In this document: piece by piece, positions 45,529 through 57,099 of the stretch | Layout of the letters: each line of letters starts with the position of its first letter | Position numbering within the stretch: the first letter of the stretch is position 1 | Assembly: GCA_016584305.1 (NCBI GenBank) | Contig: JACEEZ010018607.1 | Span: forward strand, 32,548-96,547 | Origin: Chionoecetes opilio | Lineage: Eukaryota > Arthropoda > Malacostraca > Decapoda > Majidae | DNA: 64,000 nucleotides | Direction: 5' to 3' | Notes under the pieces: model-generated | Databases searched by the model: none | Seen by the model: the letters and a program-made list of their open reading frames with translations, nothing else | Told to the model about the DNA's origin: nothing | Program-made: the position numbers and the translations under genes

Positions 45529-46150
45529 ACGGTGGCGTGTGGGCAAGTGTCTGTTTATGAGTGGAGTCTGTTTACTACAAAGGCAAAGAAAACGGGCTTT
45601 GAGGGGAATACTTACTAATAATTGACTTGATCAACAAAGGCATGTCCAGGTGTCCTACGACTAACAAACCGTCTTTATTATCATTAAAGGGGGAAGGGGG
45701 GGGGCCACAAGTGGAAACACTCGCCGACGTCGGCGAGAATTCCTATCGGCGAGAGTTAAGTTATGGTTTTGAGCATATATGATATATTGAGGTATTCAAT
45801 TTCGTACAGAAATGTTCTTAACCACCCGTATATACCCCCATCGCCTGCCTCAGAGGACATTTCTGTACGAAATTGAATGCCTCGTATATCATATAGCTCA
45901 AAAGCATACCTATCACTGTCGCCGATAGGGAATTCTCACCGACGTCGGCGAGTGTTCCACTTCGTGCCCCCCCCCCCTCCCCCTAATGAATTAACTAAAG
46001 ACGGGTTTGTTGTCGTTAGGACGCCTGGACATGCCTTTGTTGATCAAGTCAATATTAGTAATATTCCCTCAACGCCCGTTTTCTGTACATTGTATTGTAA
46101 ACAGACTCCACCTCACAAACAGACACTTGCCCCACCACGACACCGGGAAG
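45529..46150. mobile_element. Foldback element with ~300-bp arms
   Basis: The left arm (GGGCAAGTGTCTGTTTATGA ... ACTCGCCGACGTCGGCGAGA ... TTTCGTACAGAAATGT) is mirrored by the right arm (ACATTTCTGTACGAAATTG ... CGACGTCGGCGAGTG ... CAAACAGACACTTGCCC); the centre is near 45835. G/C homopolymers sit symmetrically at ~45695 and ~45970. Non-coding. Confidence 0.75.
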
Positions 46151-46674
46151 GGATTTGGGAAATTGCCAGGAATAGTAAGGTAATTCCAGCTAGACTTTAT
46201 AGTTATAAATTGCTTATGGTTTTTTTTGGCCGTATGTTTACCATCGAGTATTTACCGGCTATTATTTAGTCAAACCCCATAACTCTACTACCCGACAACA
46301 AAAACTCATTGCCACTTTCTCCGCCAAAAATCCCCAATTCTCGACACAGTCCCCATGAATTGTTGTGGAGAGGGGGGGGCGGGGCGGGGGGGGTGATAAC
46401 CAGGAAAATTAGGATTTCCGACAATTTGTGAAGTGAACCATCATTCTTATGACAACATCAAAATACATAGGAAAAGAGGAGTACTTTGACCCATACTCAA
46501 AAGTATGTGAAAGTACCAATGGTTGAAAGTACCAATTTTCCAAAATAATATAGAAAACGTAAGTGGTAACAGCGGTACGACCGCGCAGTTCTCGTTCCTT
46601 ATAACCGAATCAATAATGTGAACAATTTGGAGTCCATCCAGGAAAAGATTTGGACGAACACAAACTTACATTGC
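46151..46674. other. Unassigned, with G-rich run
   Basis: No gene. (G)n/GGGGCGGG at 46370-46394. The part after ~46400 resembles 42420-42560. Confidence 0.4.
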
Positions 46675-46936
46675 CTACCACATAGATAACACTAAAGGCG
46701 GCCAGGTCAACGTTCTTTTTTTTATTTACAGACGGTCCTCGGTGGGTATTTACTTAAATTTCTTACATTACTATGATTTCAGGAAAGTTAGAAGGGCTAT
46801 CTGGAGCGTCTGTGTCATTTTGTGGTCTTCATCCGTGTCATATTATGGCTATAAATGAACCAAATTACCAAAAATAAAAACCCGAGTGGGGGACGTTGCG
46901 TAAGGGCTACCCTAAAATCGCCGCTAGTGCTTATAT

Positions 46937-48082
46937 GGGTAATATGGGTATATATTTTAGTGTTTCCCCATTTACTCCCCCTCTCCCACAAAAACAAGCT
47001 TCGTGAGGGACGTAGGGGAATGCGGATATGGGCTGGGGTTACAAAATATGTACAATCTTAAGGACAGTAGGTTATAATACAGTAGAGCCAACTTTGGGTC
47101 AGCTTAGCGTGGAAGCCCCTTGTTCTTAAGGATTTCCCAAAATATGCGTGGCAACCACAATAGTTTTTGAGTTATGGATGTTGAAAAAAATCCCTAGATC
47201 TAGGGAACATTCAGTGTATTTCTTCTGAGTCCAGAGACGTTGTGAAAACCTGAACGATCCTCATTAGAATGATGAAGAAGTGTGTGAACCCCCCCAAACC
47301 CCCCATAGGAGGGTTAGGTTAGATTTGTTAGGTTAGGTGAGATTTGGTTAGGTTAGGTAGGTTAGATTTGGTTAGGCTTAGGTTATATTGGTTTGGTTAG
47401 GTTAGGGTAAGTTATATTGGTTAGTGGTTTTGTTTGTTTTGTTTGTGTGTTTGTTTTTTGAAGAATTTTGTCAGTTAATCTGACGCAGCTGAGAGGATTC
47501 TACACTGTAACCAAACAGACTCACCCCAAGGAGGAGAGAGAGAGCTGTCGTAGTGCTTATAGGTGGCCGAAGTAGCACCCGGGGGCGGTGACCGGTGACA
47601 AAACCCCCGGCTAAAACCCGTTACCCATCACTGTGGGTGGACAGAGGCTCGGGTTTTAAGGAAACAGCCCAAAATGTTTCCGCTCCGGCCCGGGGGATCG
47701 AACCCGGAACTTCTCGGTTGGTGAACCGAGCGTGCGACCCCTACAACTACGGAGTTACCCCGGTTAGGTTAGGTACATTTGGTTAGGTTAGATTAGCTTA
47801 GATTTGGTTAGGTCAGGTTATCGGTGGGTTCAAGCCCCCCCCCCCCGCTATGTGAGTTAAATTTTGCTAGGTTAGGTAATTTGGTTAAGCACATTTTTCT
47901 TGATATAAGGAAATTATCCCTAGATCTAGGAGAATTTTATCCCCTCTACACAACTCTTAAAATTATTTGGTTCCTGACGCATAATTTGTCTCCCACCCGG
48001 AAAAACCCCGCATTCCCACAGATCCCCAAAACTTGTTTGGCGGGACGTGGAAAGTATGGGCAAAACACTAGAAATTTACGTA
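46937..48082. mobile_element. First insert in copy C: ~1.1 kb TIR element with TTAGG-like tracts and a SINE
   Basis: The left end (TTTAGTGTTTCCCCATTTAC ... ACAAGCTTCG ... GGGGAATGCGG) is mirrored by the right end (CCCCGCATTCCCACAG ... AACTTGTTTGGCGGGACG ... CAAAACACTAGAAA). TATATG on both sides may be the target duplication. GGTTAGGTTAGATTT tracts occur at 47310-47410 and 47762-47880, on either side of the SINE. Confidence 0.6.
47527..47763 (-). mobile_element. tRNA-derived SINE of decapod type
   Basis: On the minus strand it starts GGGGTAACTCCGTAGTTGTA, continues GGTCGCACGCTCGGTTCACC and has the B box GGTTCGATCCC, then a GC-rich body (CACCGGTCACCGCCCCCGGG) and a CT tail. The A-box-like and B-box spacing fits pol III tRNA promoters. 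I recognise this type from crab and shrimp repeats; that is recall, not a search. Confidence 0.75.
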
Positions 48083-48414
48083 TATGTTGCTGAGTTCTTC
48101 ACGCCATCGGTCGTCGTTCCGAAAAAAAACGAGTTAGGGAAAATTTGAAAACCGTAATATACTGGCAGATACAAAATATAAATATGACACTGAAAATAGG
48201 GTAGATTATACAGTCAGATATAAACTAACGTGTATGCATCTTTAGTGTCACATAAAAATCCACGGGGTTATAATCGGACGAGAGTTTCGCGGTCGTTTTC
48301 AGAGACCACCGCTGATTTTTCTCTTTGGCATACAATAGTGCTTGTTCTAATGGAGATAATGTTATTTTGCTCAAAACCCATTTAAAAAAAAAAAAAAAAA
48401 AAAAAAAAGTATAC

Positions 48415-48560
48415 TGTAGCGTTAAGGTTAGGTTAGGTTCATTAAAACCTATAAGGTTAGGTTAGTTTTCATTAAAACCTTTACGGTTAGGTTAGGTTTC
48501 ATTAAACCTTTTAAGGTTGGGTTTAGGTTTCATTAAAACCTAAAAGGGTTTAGGTTGTTT
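48415..48560. repeat. ~30-bp tandem array (AGGTTAGGTTTCATTAAAAC unit)
   Basis: Four or five units, the complement of the array at 12245-12505. Confidence 0.8.
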
Positions 48561-48734
48561 CATTTTTTTTTTCATCTTTGGAAATACTTTGGAACTCAAC
48601 CTTCCGGGGCTTTTGACTGAAAGAACTACCGCACTGTATTTGTATGCTTATTTACTTCACATCTGTAAGGTTCAGCGTGCGCTCAGCCTTGTTAACCCAC
48701 ACGCCTATGAAATATGAGGTGCTCAAAAATTTAA

Positions 48735-49085
48735 TTTCCAGTTAGTTAGGTTAGGTATACTTTGTGGTTAAGGTTAGGTTACGTTAGGTTAGGTATACTT
48801 TGTGTTAGGTTAAGGTTAGGTTAGGTATACTTTGTGGTTAAGGTTAGGTTGGGGTTAGGTATACTTTGTGGTTAAGGTTAGGTTAGGTTAGGTATACTTT
48901 TTGGTTAAGGTTAGTTGGGAGGTTATATTTTTGGGGTTTAAAAGTTAGTTGTTGGTTAGGTATACCTTTGTGGTTAAGGTTAGTTTTAGTACTTTGTGGT
49001 TAAGGTTAGTTAGGTTGGTTGGGGTTATACTTTGGTGGTTAAGGTTAGGTTAGGTATCTTTGTGGTAAGGTTAGGTTTAGGTTGA
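48735..49085. repeat. ~31-bp tandem array (GGTATACTTTGTGGTTAAGG unit)
   Basis: About eleven degenerate units, each joined by TTAGGTTAGG. Later units carry more homopolymer changes. Confidence 0.85.
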
Positions 49086-49507
49086 TTTTTACATATAGTG
49101 ACATTGATGATTTTTTGGAGAGCCATAAATCACTTATATTTGCTTCCCCTACCCAAAAACCCGTATTCCCGCCAGTTCCCCAGGCTTGTTGGCTATAGGG
49201 GGAAGAAAAAAAAGATAGGGGTGAAGGACTTCTTCCAAAGTTTTACCTCATATTTTTTTTTTTTTTTTGCGCAAAATAAAACTATCTCCATTAGAACAAG
49301 CATTATTGTAGGCCAAGAAAAAAATTCGGTTGTCTCTGAAAACGACCGCGAAACTCTCGTCCATTTTTACTAAAAGTAGTTGGTGTCTGAAACGAACGTG
49401 AAACTCTCCTCCATAATTACCAAAATCAGTAGTGATGCTATAATTCGTAATATATGGCGGCTGGCTACATCAGTGCAGGTGGCGACTATAGTGTTATCTA
49501 AAGGTAG

Positions 49508-50570
49508 TTAGTAAACTTTACACAATTTCTCATATTTTTTCTTCTTCACAAACTCGACTATTGCGTAAAATACTCACTTAACCCAGATATGGTACTCCTC
49601 CCGTGATAATCGGGGGAATTTAAAGGCAATGTTCATAGTTGTGGCTGGAGAGTATCGTAACCCCCCCCGGTTCTACGAAATCCCCCCTGTGTGTTTTGAC
49701 TGTCTCAGGGGTGCACGGGTGACTGTGCTTTTATAGGGTAGGGATTGCACCGGTACCCGGTAACCAAAAATACCGGTATTTTAGCACCTTTTTTAAAACC
49801 GGAAACCCACCAGTTTTTTTTATTACCCGGGTATACCGGTTCGGTATTAGATTGCATCGGTAACCCGGGTATCGGTATAAAAATTTGGTCGGTATTGTTT
49901 TCGGTATTAGTTTATTTCTTTTTTTTTTTCCTCGAAACAGACCCCTGACTATCCAAGAAAGAACTGACTAGTGAACTCCACTCCGAGACAAATGTACGTA
50001 ACGCTCATTGGCCCCGATCAGAACAGGCCGTGTTATCATTGGCCGATTGCAGCTCAGCTGAAAATGCCGCTCTTGAAACCTCCCTCCCCCCCTACCCTGG
50101 GGCAACCACACGGGAAAACGAACATTACATACCCCAACGGGCTTCACTTACAAATCTAGCCAGATCAAATTTTTATTTTTTATTAGTATTATATTATATT
50201 AGTTAATTAGTCTACTATTATTATTTTTTAAATAATGGCATCATCATTTTCTTATTGTTATTATTATTATCATCCAAATTATTTTATTAGTTTTTTATTA
50301 ATATAATTATTTAAAGGGATACGTTTTGTGTGTGTGTGTGTGTGGGGTGTGTGGTGGTGTGTGTGGTGCGTGTGTGTGTGTGTGTGTGTGTTTTTGGGAG
50401 AGTTCACACCTCAGTATGCTGACCCCATCGTATCTTTACCGTCTATTTTGAAGAAAATCGCTTTTTCACGTGTCTCCGTCTACGCCTTTAAAATAAAAAC
50501 AATAATAATAAAATAAATAAATTAATGATATAATAATAAAAACAAAATAGTACTACCTCAAGCTGGGCAC
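49508..50570. other. Unassigned; contains a CCGGTA-rich element fragment and GT tract
   Basis: TAGGGATTGCACCGGTACCC at 49738 looks like a hAT tip, with ACCGGTAT/ATACCGG strings to ~49910, but no matching right end is clear. A (GT)n tract lies at 50326-50392. The rest is AT-rich (ATT/TTA). Confidence 0.4.
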
Positions 50571-51139
50571 AAAATACATTAAAAGTTTTTAAAATACAAA
50601 ACTAAAACAGGGAGAAAGTATTTAAATACAAAATACTTTTTACGAATGTATCAAATACTAAATACTAAAAATGGGAAAAAATGTTTTTAAAAATACTAAA
50701 TATTTTTTACAAATGTATTTAAATACTAAATACTAAAACTAAATTTTTTTAAAATACATTTGTAAATACATTTCAAATACACAAAAAATTTTAACATGCC
50801 CGAAAAAAATAAATTTTTCCTTAGGATTTCCTTAGTTTTTGGGTTTCCATAAAAAATTTTCCCTTTCTCGGGCCCCTAAATTCCTTAAAATCTGGACTTT
50901 TTCCTTGCCAGGGGGAAACACGGGTTCACTAAAACATCGGGGTTTCCCAAAATTTTGGGGGGGGGTTTAGGGAAAAATTTACTTAGCAAAAAATATTAAA
51001 TTTTTATAAAAATTTTAAAAAAAAAGAAATACTCATAAAAGATTTATTACTGTATTTAAAAAACTGACAACCAATGTATTTTTAAAAAACATTTCTAAAA
51101 AAACAAATGTATTTAAATAAGTTTTAAAAATGCCCAGCT
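50571..51139. mobile_element. hAT-type MITE of the 'ATTTAAATACA' family
   Basis: AGCTGGGCACAAAATACAT at the left is mirrored by AATGCCCAGCTC at the right. The inside is rich in AAATACTAAATAC and GTATTTAAATA. It is the same family as 43505-44630. Non-coding. Confidence 0.65.
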
Positions 51140-51464
51140 CTGCTACTACTACAATAAAAAATAAAAATGATAAGTCAATGGTATTTAATGATAATAATAA
51201 GTTATAATAAATAATAATAACTCAGAAAAATAATATAACAATAAAAGTGATACAACAATAATATTGATAACAATAAAGATAATAAAAATCGAAATATAAA
51301 ATAATGATAATATATAAAAATAATTGATAAAAGATCATAATGATAATAATAAAGATACTGATACTACCATCATACTACCTAGATGCACACCAAAACACAC
51401 CACACAACCCCCACACACACACAAAAACCCCACACACACATTACACACACACACACAACCCCTT
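51140..51464. repeat. AT-rich trinucleotide-like DNA followed by CA-rich tract
   Basis: ATAATAATAA-type sequence to ~51370, then an imperfect (CA)n tract to 51460. No gene. Confidence 0.8.
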
Positions 51465-51755
51465 GGGCAGGTTGAGAACGTGACGGCCTCCCATTCTGTG
51501 GGGAGGGATTCGAATCCCCGCGTTCCCGAGGATTTTTCACTGATAAATTTTAGCGGTTACGTCCCCCAAGGGACAGTGCAAGCCCATCCCTGACGGGGAT
51601 GGGGGTGTTTTTGGTGTGTGAGGGCCCAGCATTGCCCAAAGACGGTAATAAAGAGCTCCAACTCGCACTGAGAGGGTGTAACTGGCGATCGTAGCCACTC
51701 GCGTGGACAAGACCATGGGGGAAAAAACACACCGCCAGTGCATCACAGTACACAC
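51465..51755 (+). mobile_element. Probable SINE with tRNA-like B box
   Basis: GGGATTCGAATCCC at 51506-51519 is a B box in a T-arm-like palindrome followed by CGCGTTCCCG. The A-box area is unclear. The unrelated body (GACGGGGATGGGGGTG) runs on to the next element. It could instead be a tRNA pseudogene. Confidence 0.4.
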
Positions 51756-52079
51756 TAGGCTGGGCGCGAAACGATTCCGGAATCGATTCCCACGATTCCA
51801 CCAATAGGCAGGGAATCGTTTTCCTCGGGAAAAATTCCAAATATTTCACATTGATTCTATATATAAACATGGCACGTAGAGAGTTGTTTTTTATAATTTT
51901 ATATATATATATATATTAATATATAATATATATATATTAAAATTTTATTATATATATTTTATTTTATAATATAAATATATTAAATATATAATATTATTAA
52001 AATATATATTATGTAATATACGTATTACAATATATCATATATATTAAAGTTATTTATAAAATATTAATATATATATTAA

Positions 52080-52175
<96 letters not shown>

Positions 52176-52660
52176 ACATATAAAATTATATATATTATAT
52201 ATATAATACCTTTGGACTTTATATATACAACTTTTAACAAATAAATCCAATGCAGGAGTAAGAATAACGATACTACTACTACTATTACTACTACTAATAA
52301 TAATAATAGAAGAAGAAGAGTAATAAAATAATATTAATATAATAGTAATAATGATAATAAAATATGCTCCATAAATCTAACGGGGCGCAGAAGGCAGGAT
52401 GAACGAAAAGAGCTACACGGAATGGAATCGAAGCATCTCTCTGGCAGCGCAGGAGAGGAAACGATTCCGAATCGTCTCGTGCTAGACTGAGGTCCTCCCA
52501 TGCGGCGCGCGAGGCAAGGTAGAGGCAGAGGCGGAGCGCGAGAAAAAAAAACGATTCCGGAATCGATTCCGGAAACGATTCCGGAATCGATTCCACCGAT
52601 TCCACCAACCTCAAGAATGGGAATCGTGAATTTCCAGATAACGATTCTTGCCCACCCCTA
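51756..52660. mobile_element. hAT-type MITE with GATTCCGGAATC termini (905 bp)
   Basis: TAGGCTGGGCGCGAAACGAT at the left is mirrored by CGATTCTTGCCCACCCCTA at the right, and GATTCCGGAATCGATTCC lies just inside both. The flanks GTACACAC and TTACACAC suggest an imperfect 8-bp duplication in CA repeat. The centre (51895-52215) is TA-rich, with ATT repeats at 52270-52370. Confidence 0.7.
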
Positions 52661-52745
52661 TTTACACACACACACACACACCCCACACACACACCCAACA
52701 CAGACGACACCCACACACCCACTACTATCTATGATAGTATGATGA
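52661..52745. repeat. CA-rich microsatellite
   Basis: Imperfect (CA)n/ACCCACAC tract. Confidence 0.9.
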
Positions 52746-52751
52746 TAACAA

Positions 52752-53045
52752 TAAGAACATAAGAACTAAGAAGATAAGGAAGCTAAAAAGAGGCGCGAGA
52801 CCTACACGTGGTAGTTTCTGCTACTTAACACTACCTACATCCACCTCTCATCCCCATCCATGAGATTATCCAGCCTCCTTTTAAAGCTCCCTATTGACTC
52901 CGCACCTAACTACCTGTCTACTGAGTCCATTCCAATCATTTAACCACCCTATTTATGAACCAGTGTTTTCCCTATTTCTTTTTTTAATCTACCGGTACGC
53001 TTTTCCAGTTTAAATTTCCAATTATATTAGGTGGTTTTTTGTAAT
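52752..53045 (-). mobile_element. CR1-type LINE, 3' end fragment
   Basis: It begins ATAAGAACATAAGAACTAAG; on the minus strand this ends the element with TTCTTATG-like units, similar to the 3' repeat of CR1 LINEs. It then matches 58030-58300 and 53938-54125 (ACACTACCTACATCCACC, CATCCCCATCCATGA). Confidence 0.65.
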
Positions 53046-53062
53046 CCCTTAGTCAGGGTTAA

Positions 53063-53267
53063 CCCCTTCACCCCCAGAACTTTCCTTTGCTATAAAAAAT
53101 TTTGTGTTGTCCAGCCATAAAATTACAAAAAAGTAACTAAATAAACTAAATTAGCAATTGGACAAGGATACTAACAGGTAAAGCTATAAAACATTGCTTA
53201 TATTAACTAAAAATCATCTAATGGTACCCAAATTACAATGGAAATGACGTTCTGGGACTCAAGGGGT
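53063..53267 (+). mobile_element. Short TTAA-flanked MITE, copy 1
   Basis: TTAA at 53059-53062 and 53268-53271; ends CCCCTTCACCCCCAGAAC and TTCTGGGACTCAAGGGG. The inverted sister copy is at 53528-53733. Confidence 0.65.
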
Positions 53268-53272
53268 TTAAA

Positions 53273-53523
53273 AACAAATAGTTAGCTTTAAAAGACAGCG
53301 TAGCCAGGGGGGCGCCCTAATCTCGGCCGCCACCTGCATCCGCTCTCGATTATACGTCCTTGGAGAGCACGAACTCGGGACCGTCGCACGCATCATTTAC
53401 TGGCATATGAGGATGCATTTTTATCTCTTTTTTTCGTAATTTTAATCTTTATCATGTACGATGAGTGTATATTCCCCAAAACGGGAGAAAATTAGGGAAA
53501 AAAAACCCCGATTACATTAAAGT
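53273..53523. other. Spacer between two inverted MITEs
   Basis: No gene; GC-rich centre (~53300-53390). Confidence 0.5.
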
Positions 53524-53527
53524 TTAA

Positions 53528-53733
53528 CCCCTTGGGGCCCCCAGAACGTAATTTCCTTTGTATTTTGGCTACTATATTAGACTATTTTAATGAATGTAAG
53601 CAATTTTTATACATATGACCTGTTTAGTATCCTTGACCCCTAACTAATTTGATATATTAAGTAACTTTTTTGTAATTTTATGGCTAACAACAGACCCATT
53701 TTATGCAGCAAAGGAATTATCGGGCCTGAAGGG
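53528..53733 (-). mobile_element. Short TTAA-flanked MITE, copy 2 (inverted)
   Basis: TTAA at 53524-53527 and 53734-53737. The interior GTAACTTTTTTGTAATTTTA matches copy 1 on the opposite strand. piggyBac-type by target site. Confidence 0.65.
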
Positions 53734-53937
53734 TTAAAACAAGTTTATAAATAAACTTAATTTTCTTAGGGAAAAATAAACACGATCTTCCTTTGTATTG
53801 TAATGCATCCTGACAACCAGACATAAACCATGAGAGTCTTAATGGGGTTTTAAACTCCCACCTTCTTCAACACTAATCCCCAAAACAGTAAATGACACCA
53901 AGGTCTTCTGACATGTATAGCTACTTCCCACGTGCAA

Positions 53938-54125
53938 ATAACATAGGAACATAAAAAATAGGGGAAACTACAAGAGGCCGTGAGACCTACCGAGGTAGTT
54001 CCTGTTACTTAATTAACATACCTACATCCACCTTTCATCCCCATCCATGAATTTTTCCAGCCTCTCTTTGATTTACCCAGACTCCCCTTTTAAATAACGT
54101 TGATGTAAATCCTGCGTCGGTAATA
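53938..54125 (-). mobile_element. CR1-type LINE, 3' end fragment
   Basis: ATAACATAGGAACATAAAAA starts it and CTACATCCACCTTTCATCCC follows, matching 52752 and 58030 on the same strand. Confidence 0.6.
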
Positions 54126-54309
54126 TGAGTGCCATAAAGCGACTGCCAGCGTGGTTGGATCCTGTCACTTCTAGGATTTGGGGAGTGTACTGGGACAGGA
54201 ATGTTTGCCAAGCCCTTAATTTCTTCATAAAAAGTACTAAGAACATGTTACAAATATTTTTGCCTCACCTCACACACCAGTATCCCAGACAACAGGGTTT
54301 TTTTTTTTC

Positions 54310-54655
54310 TCTTCTCTCTTTCTACATTTATCCAGTCTTTCTTTACATTTATCCAGTCTTTCTTCTACATTTATCCAGTCTTTTCTACATTTATCCAGTT
54401 TTTCTTCTACATCTATCCAGTCTTTCTTCTACATTTATCCAGTCCCTTTTTTCTACATTTATCCAGTCTTTCTTCTACATTTTCCAGTCTTTCTTCTAGT
54501 ACATTTTCCAGTCTTTCTTCTACATTTAAACCATCCTTTTTTCTACATTTATCCAGTCTTTCTTCTACATTTATCCAGTCTTTCTTCTACATTTATCCAG
54601 TCTTTCTTCTACATTTATCCAGTCTTTCTTCTACATTTATCCCGTCTTTCTTTCA
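54310..54655. repeat. Minisatellite, 22-bp unit
   Basis: About 15 units of TCTACATTTATCCAGTCTTTCT-type sequence (unit core TACATTTATCCAGTC) with small indels. Ser/Phe-rich frames are shadows. Confidence 0.95.
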
Positions 54656-54852
54656 ACTGGTGTGTGTGTGGTGGGTGTGTGAGTGTGTAAGATGTGTTTT
54701 AAAAAGGGGTTTCCCAGTCGAGTTCATTCAGGAATGTAGGGTTGTGTAGGGACTTATTTCTTGTTATTCAGTGTGATGTGATTTACAGGAACTATAGTAT
54801 ACCACTGTAGGTATCGCGGCCTCTTGTAGCTCCTTATTTTTTTATATTTTTA
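54656..54852. other. Spacer with possible CR1 tail in plus orientation
   Basis: GGTATCGCGGCCTCTTGTAG (~54811) resembles the CR1 3' end seen at 53938, but on the other strand. Confidence 0.35.
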
Positions 54853-55879
54853 TACTGTGTGTGTATTTTCCTAGTTGTAACATACAGGAAAAGAGCTATG
54901 CTCGTCTGTCCCGTCTCCAAATCTACTATTATCCAGTTTGCCTTTGAAGTCCTGAATACTTCTTGCAAAAATCACTTTTGCATCAAGGTTGTTCCAGGCT
55001 TCTATGCTTCTATACGGGGAAACTGTATTTTTTTATATCCCTCTTGCATGTTGTCCTTTTCAATTCTTCTCATGACCTCTTGTACTTCTGTCGTCCCACA
55101 CAAACAGATAATTTCTATCAATTTTTTTCCAGACCCATTGATGCTCTATACCCCGCTATAAAATCTCCCCTTTCTCTTCTTTTCTCAAGTGTTGGGAGTT
55201 TTAGTCTTGAAAGTCTTTTTATATGTTAAACTCCTCAGGCTTGGAGCATTTTTTTGGCTGCTCTTGTATTCTTCAATCTTCCTTATATCCTTCTTTTTTA
55301 GTGGGTGACCAATACTGCCGCTATCCCAAACCCTTTGGGAATCAAGATGTTATCATTTCTTGATCATCTCTTCATCCAGATATTTGAATGCCTTCTTATA
55401 TTCCTCAGCACTGGTATGTTACCCTGTGATCTTGTTTATTGCATGCTTCTCTGGTGACAAATTGCCCTTAATCCTACTCCCAGATCTTTTTCGACCTTTT
55501 TTTTGATTATCCATTCGTTTCCCTTTGAAACTTTCCTTTTTGTCTTTTTTGCTACTCCCATTTCCTCATTTTACACTTTTTGGCTTTAAAACCCCATTTC
55601 CCTTTTTTGACTCCATCTGAAAATCTTATCTACCCTTTTGAAAATCCTCCAGTCCTTTTTACTTTCTACTTTTTTAGTAATTTAGCATCATCGGGGAAAA
55701 AACTCATATAACTGTTTACCCTTCTGCCATATAATTTACTAGACCAAGACATCACTGGGGCCAATACGATTTTTTAGGAACTCCACTTATCACACTGCAC
55801 CATTCGACTTCCTCCACTACAGAAAACCCCCCTTTTAAATCCTCCTACATGTTCTAGCTTCCAGAGCAGTCTCTCATGA
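54853..55879 (-). pseudogene. LINE-A copy 6: ORF2 C-terminal part
   Basis: Same C-terminal RT sequence as copy 3, more heavily damaged (many single-base losses), continuing leftward in the coding sense to the end of the RT palm (LFADD area ~55690, GTACC..KRL area ~55860). A GTGTGTGT tract touches both ends. Confidence 0.75.
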
Positions 55880-57099
55880 GTGGTGTGTGTGTGTGGTTTA
55901 TTGCAAATTGTTATATAATTGCGGGCGTATGTTTTTTTGGGTGTTTTTAAAGGGTGTTTTTGGGAGTATTTATGTGATTGTTCGTACCCAAAGTAAGGGT
56001 TTTGTTATGATATTATAGTTGTTAGGGTTTGTTTCGGAGTAAGTTTAACCTTCTTGACTACAACTAGTTATATGTATAATGATAGGGACCCTTGTATTTT
56101 TACTGTAATCTAAATTATAAATGTGATTCTGTTTTCTTGTATCAATAACAAACTAAAACTGTGTGGTTGTGTACGGAGTGATGTGTAAAATGACGTTGCC
56201 GGATGAGCCACAATAATCCCGCCCTTTCCCATACCGCTTGGTATTTAAAATGTCGCCCCCAAAAACCCCTGTCTATGTGGACCCCCACACAACACACACC
56301 CACACATCACACACACACACATATAAACCCCCCACCACACACACACACCCACACACACACACCACTCACACCACACACACCATGCAACCCCCAAAAACAT
56401 AAAAAAAAAAAAATTTTAAAAACAAACACTAATTCCTCTTAATGTGACAATACAAAAATACTGAAAGGAGTATAAGGGGGAAAAAAACATTTTACTATGT
56501 ACAAAAATAAAAAAAACCCCCTCTCTCTCTCTCTCCTCTCTCCTCTTCTTCTGTCCTCCATTACACTACCCTATCCTGAACGATTTCGAATTATAAACTT
56601 ATATCATTCTTTTCGCGTTCGCTCACAATTGTTTTCCCCCCACAGCCCCCAAATTACCCTCAAAATTTACAATGGATGAATTTCAATTTCATCCCCCTTT
56701 TCCACTTATCTATTGAAAAAAAAATTTGGGATTTCTGGCTGCTCAAAATATTCCAAAATTGACGACGTAGGTTTTTGTTATTCCAGCAAAACTATGAGTC
56801 GAAAAAAACTTATCGAAGAAACAATTTTCTTCTTGATTTTTTCTACATGATACGTAAAACTTTGGTCAAAAAATATGATGTCAAAGGGATTTTTTTTTTT
56901 TACATTTCATTTTTTTTTTTCCCCCCTTCAATTTTTTTTCTTAAGAATGATAGCCCTTAAAATGTGCAATTTCAAACTTTTCCCTTATATTTGTTAAATT
57001 GGTCCCCATTTGGAAACCCAACCCCGTTTTTCATTCAGGGGGATTTGGAGGGTTGGGGGGAAAATGGAAGCAAAAAAGGGAAAAAAATATCAGCGGGGG
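55880..57099. other. Unassigned, low-complexity-rich
   Basis: Contains a GT tract (55880-55905), a (CA)n-rich tract (56280-56395), a short (CT)n tract (56518-56550) and several poly-A/T runs. No gene is recognised. Homopolymers are unusually frequent. Confidence 0.5.

Larger units (their letters stand above)
48265..49424. mobile_element. Second insert in copy C: foldback element D2, relative of D1
   Basis: The left end GGACGAGAGTTTCGCGGTCG ... CTAATGGAGATAATGTTATT is mirrored at 49265-49375 (AAAACTATCTCCATTAG ... CGACCGCGAAACTCTCGTCC). The right tip is duplicated once more (GAACGTGAAACTCTCCTCC, ~49402). The interior carries two tandem arrays shared with D1. Confidence 0.7.
46675..49507. mobile_element. 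MITE family 'CCGTAGATA', copy C, split by two insertions
   Basis: The parts at 46675-46936, 48083-48264 and 49425-49507 together align with copy B from end to end. The gaps correspond to two larger inserts, described separately. Junction words match the unbroken copy (TTAGTGTTTATG|TCTGAGTGTCC). Confidence 0.75.

Noticed and set aside
47690..47763. tRNA gene
   Set aside because: A and B boxes are present but the acceptor and anticodon arms do not pair, and the unit continues as a longer SINE body.
48735..49085. True telomere or subtelomere
   Set aside because: TTAGG words are embedded in a 31-bp unit bounded by transposon ends, not a pure TTAGG array.
51550..51870. 106-residue minus-strand frame
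   Set aside because: It crosses the SINE-like body and a MITE terminus (repeated ESIPESF-type residues come from GATTCCGGAATC repeats).
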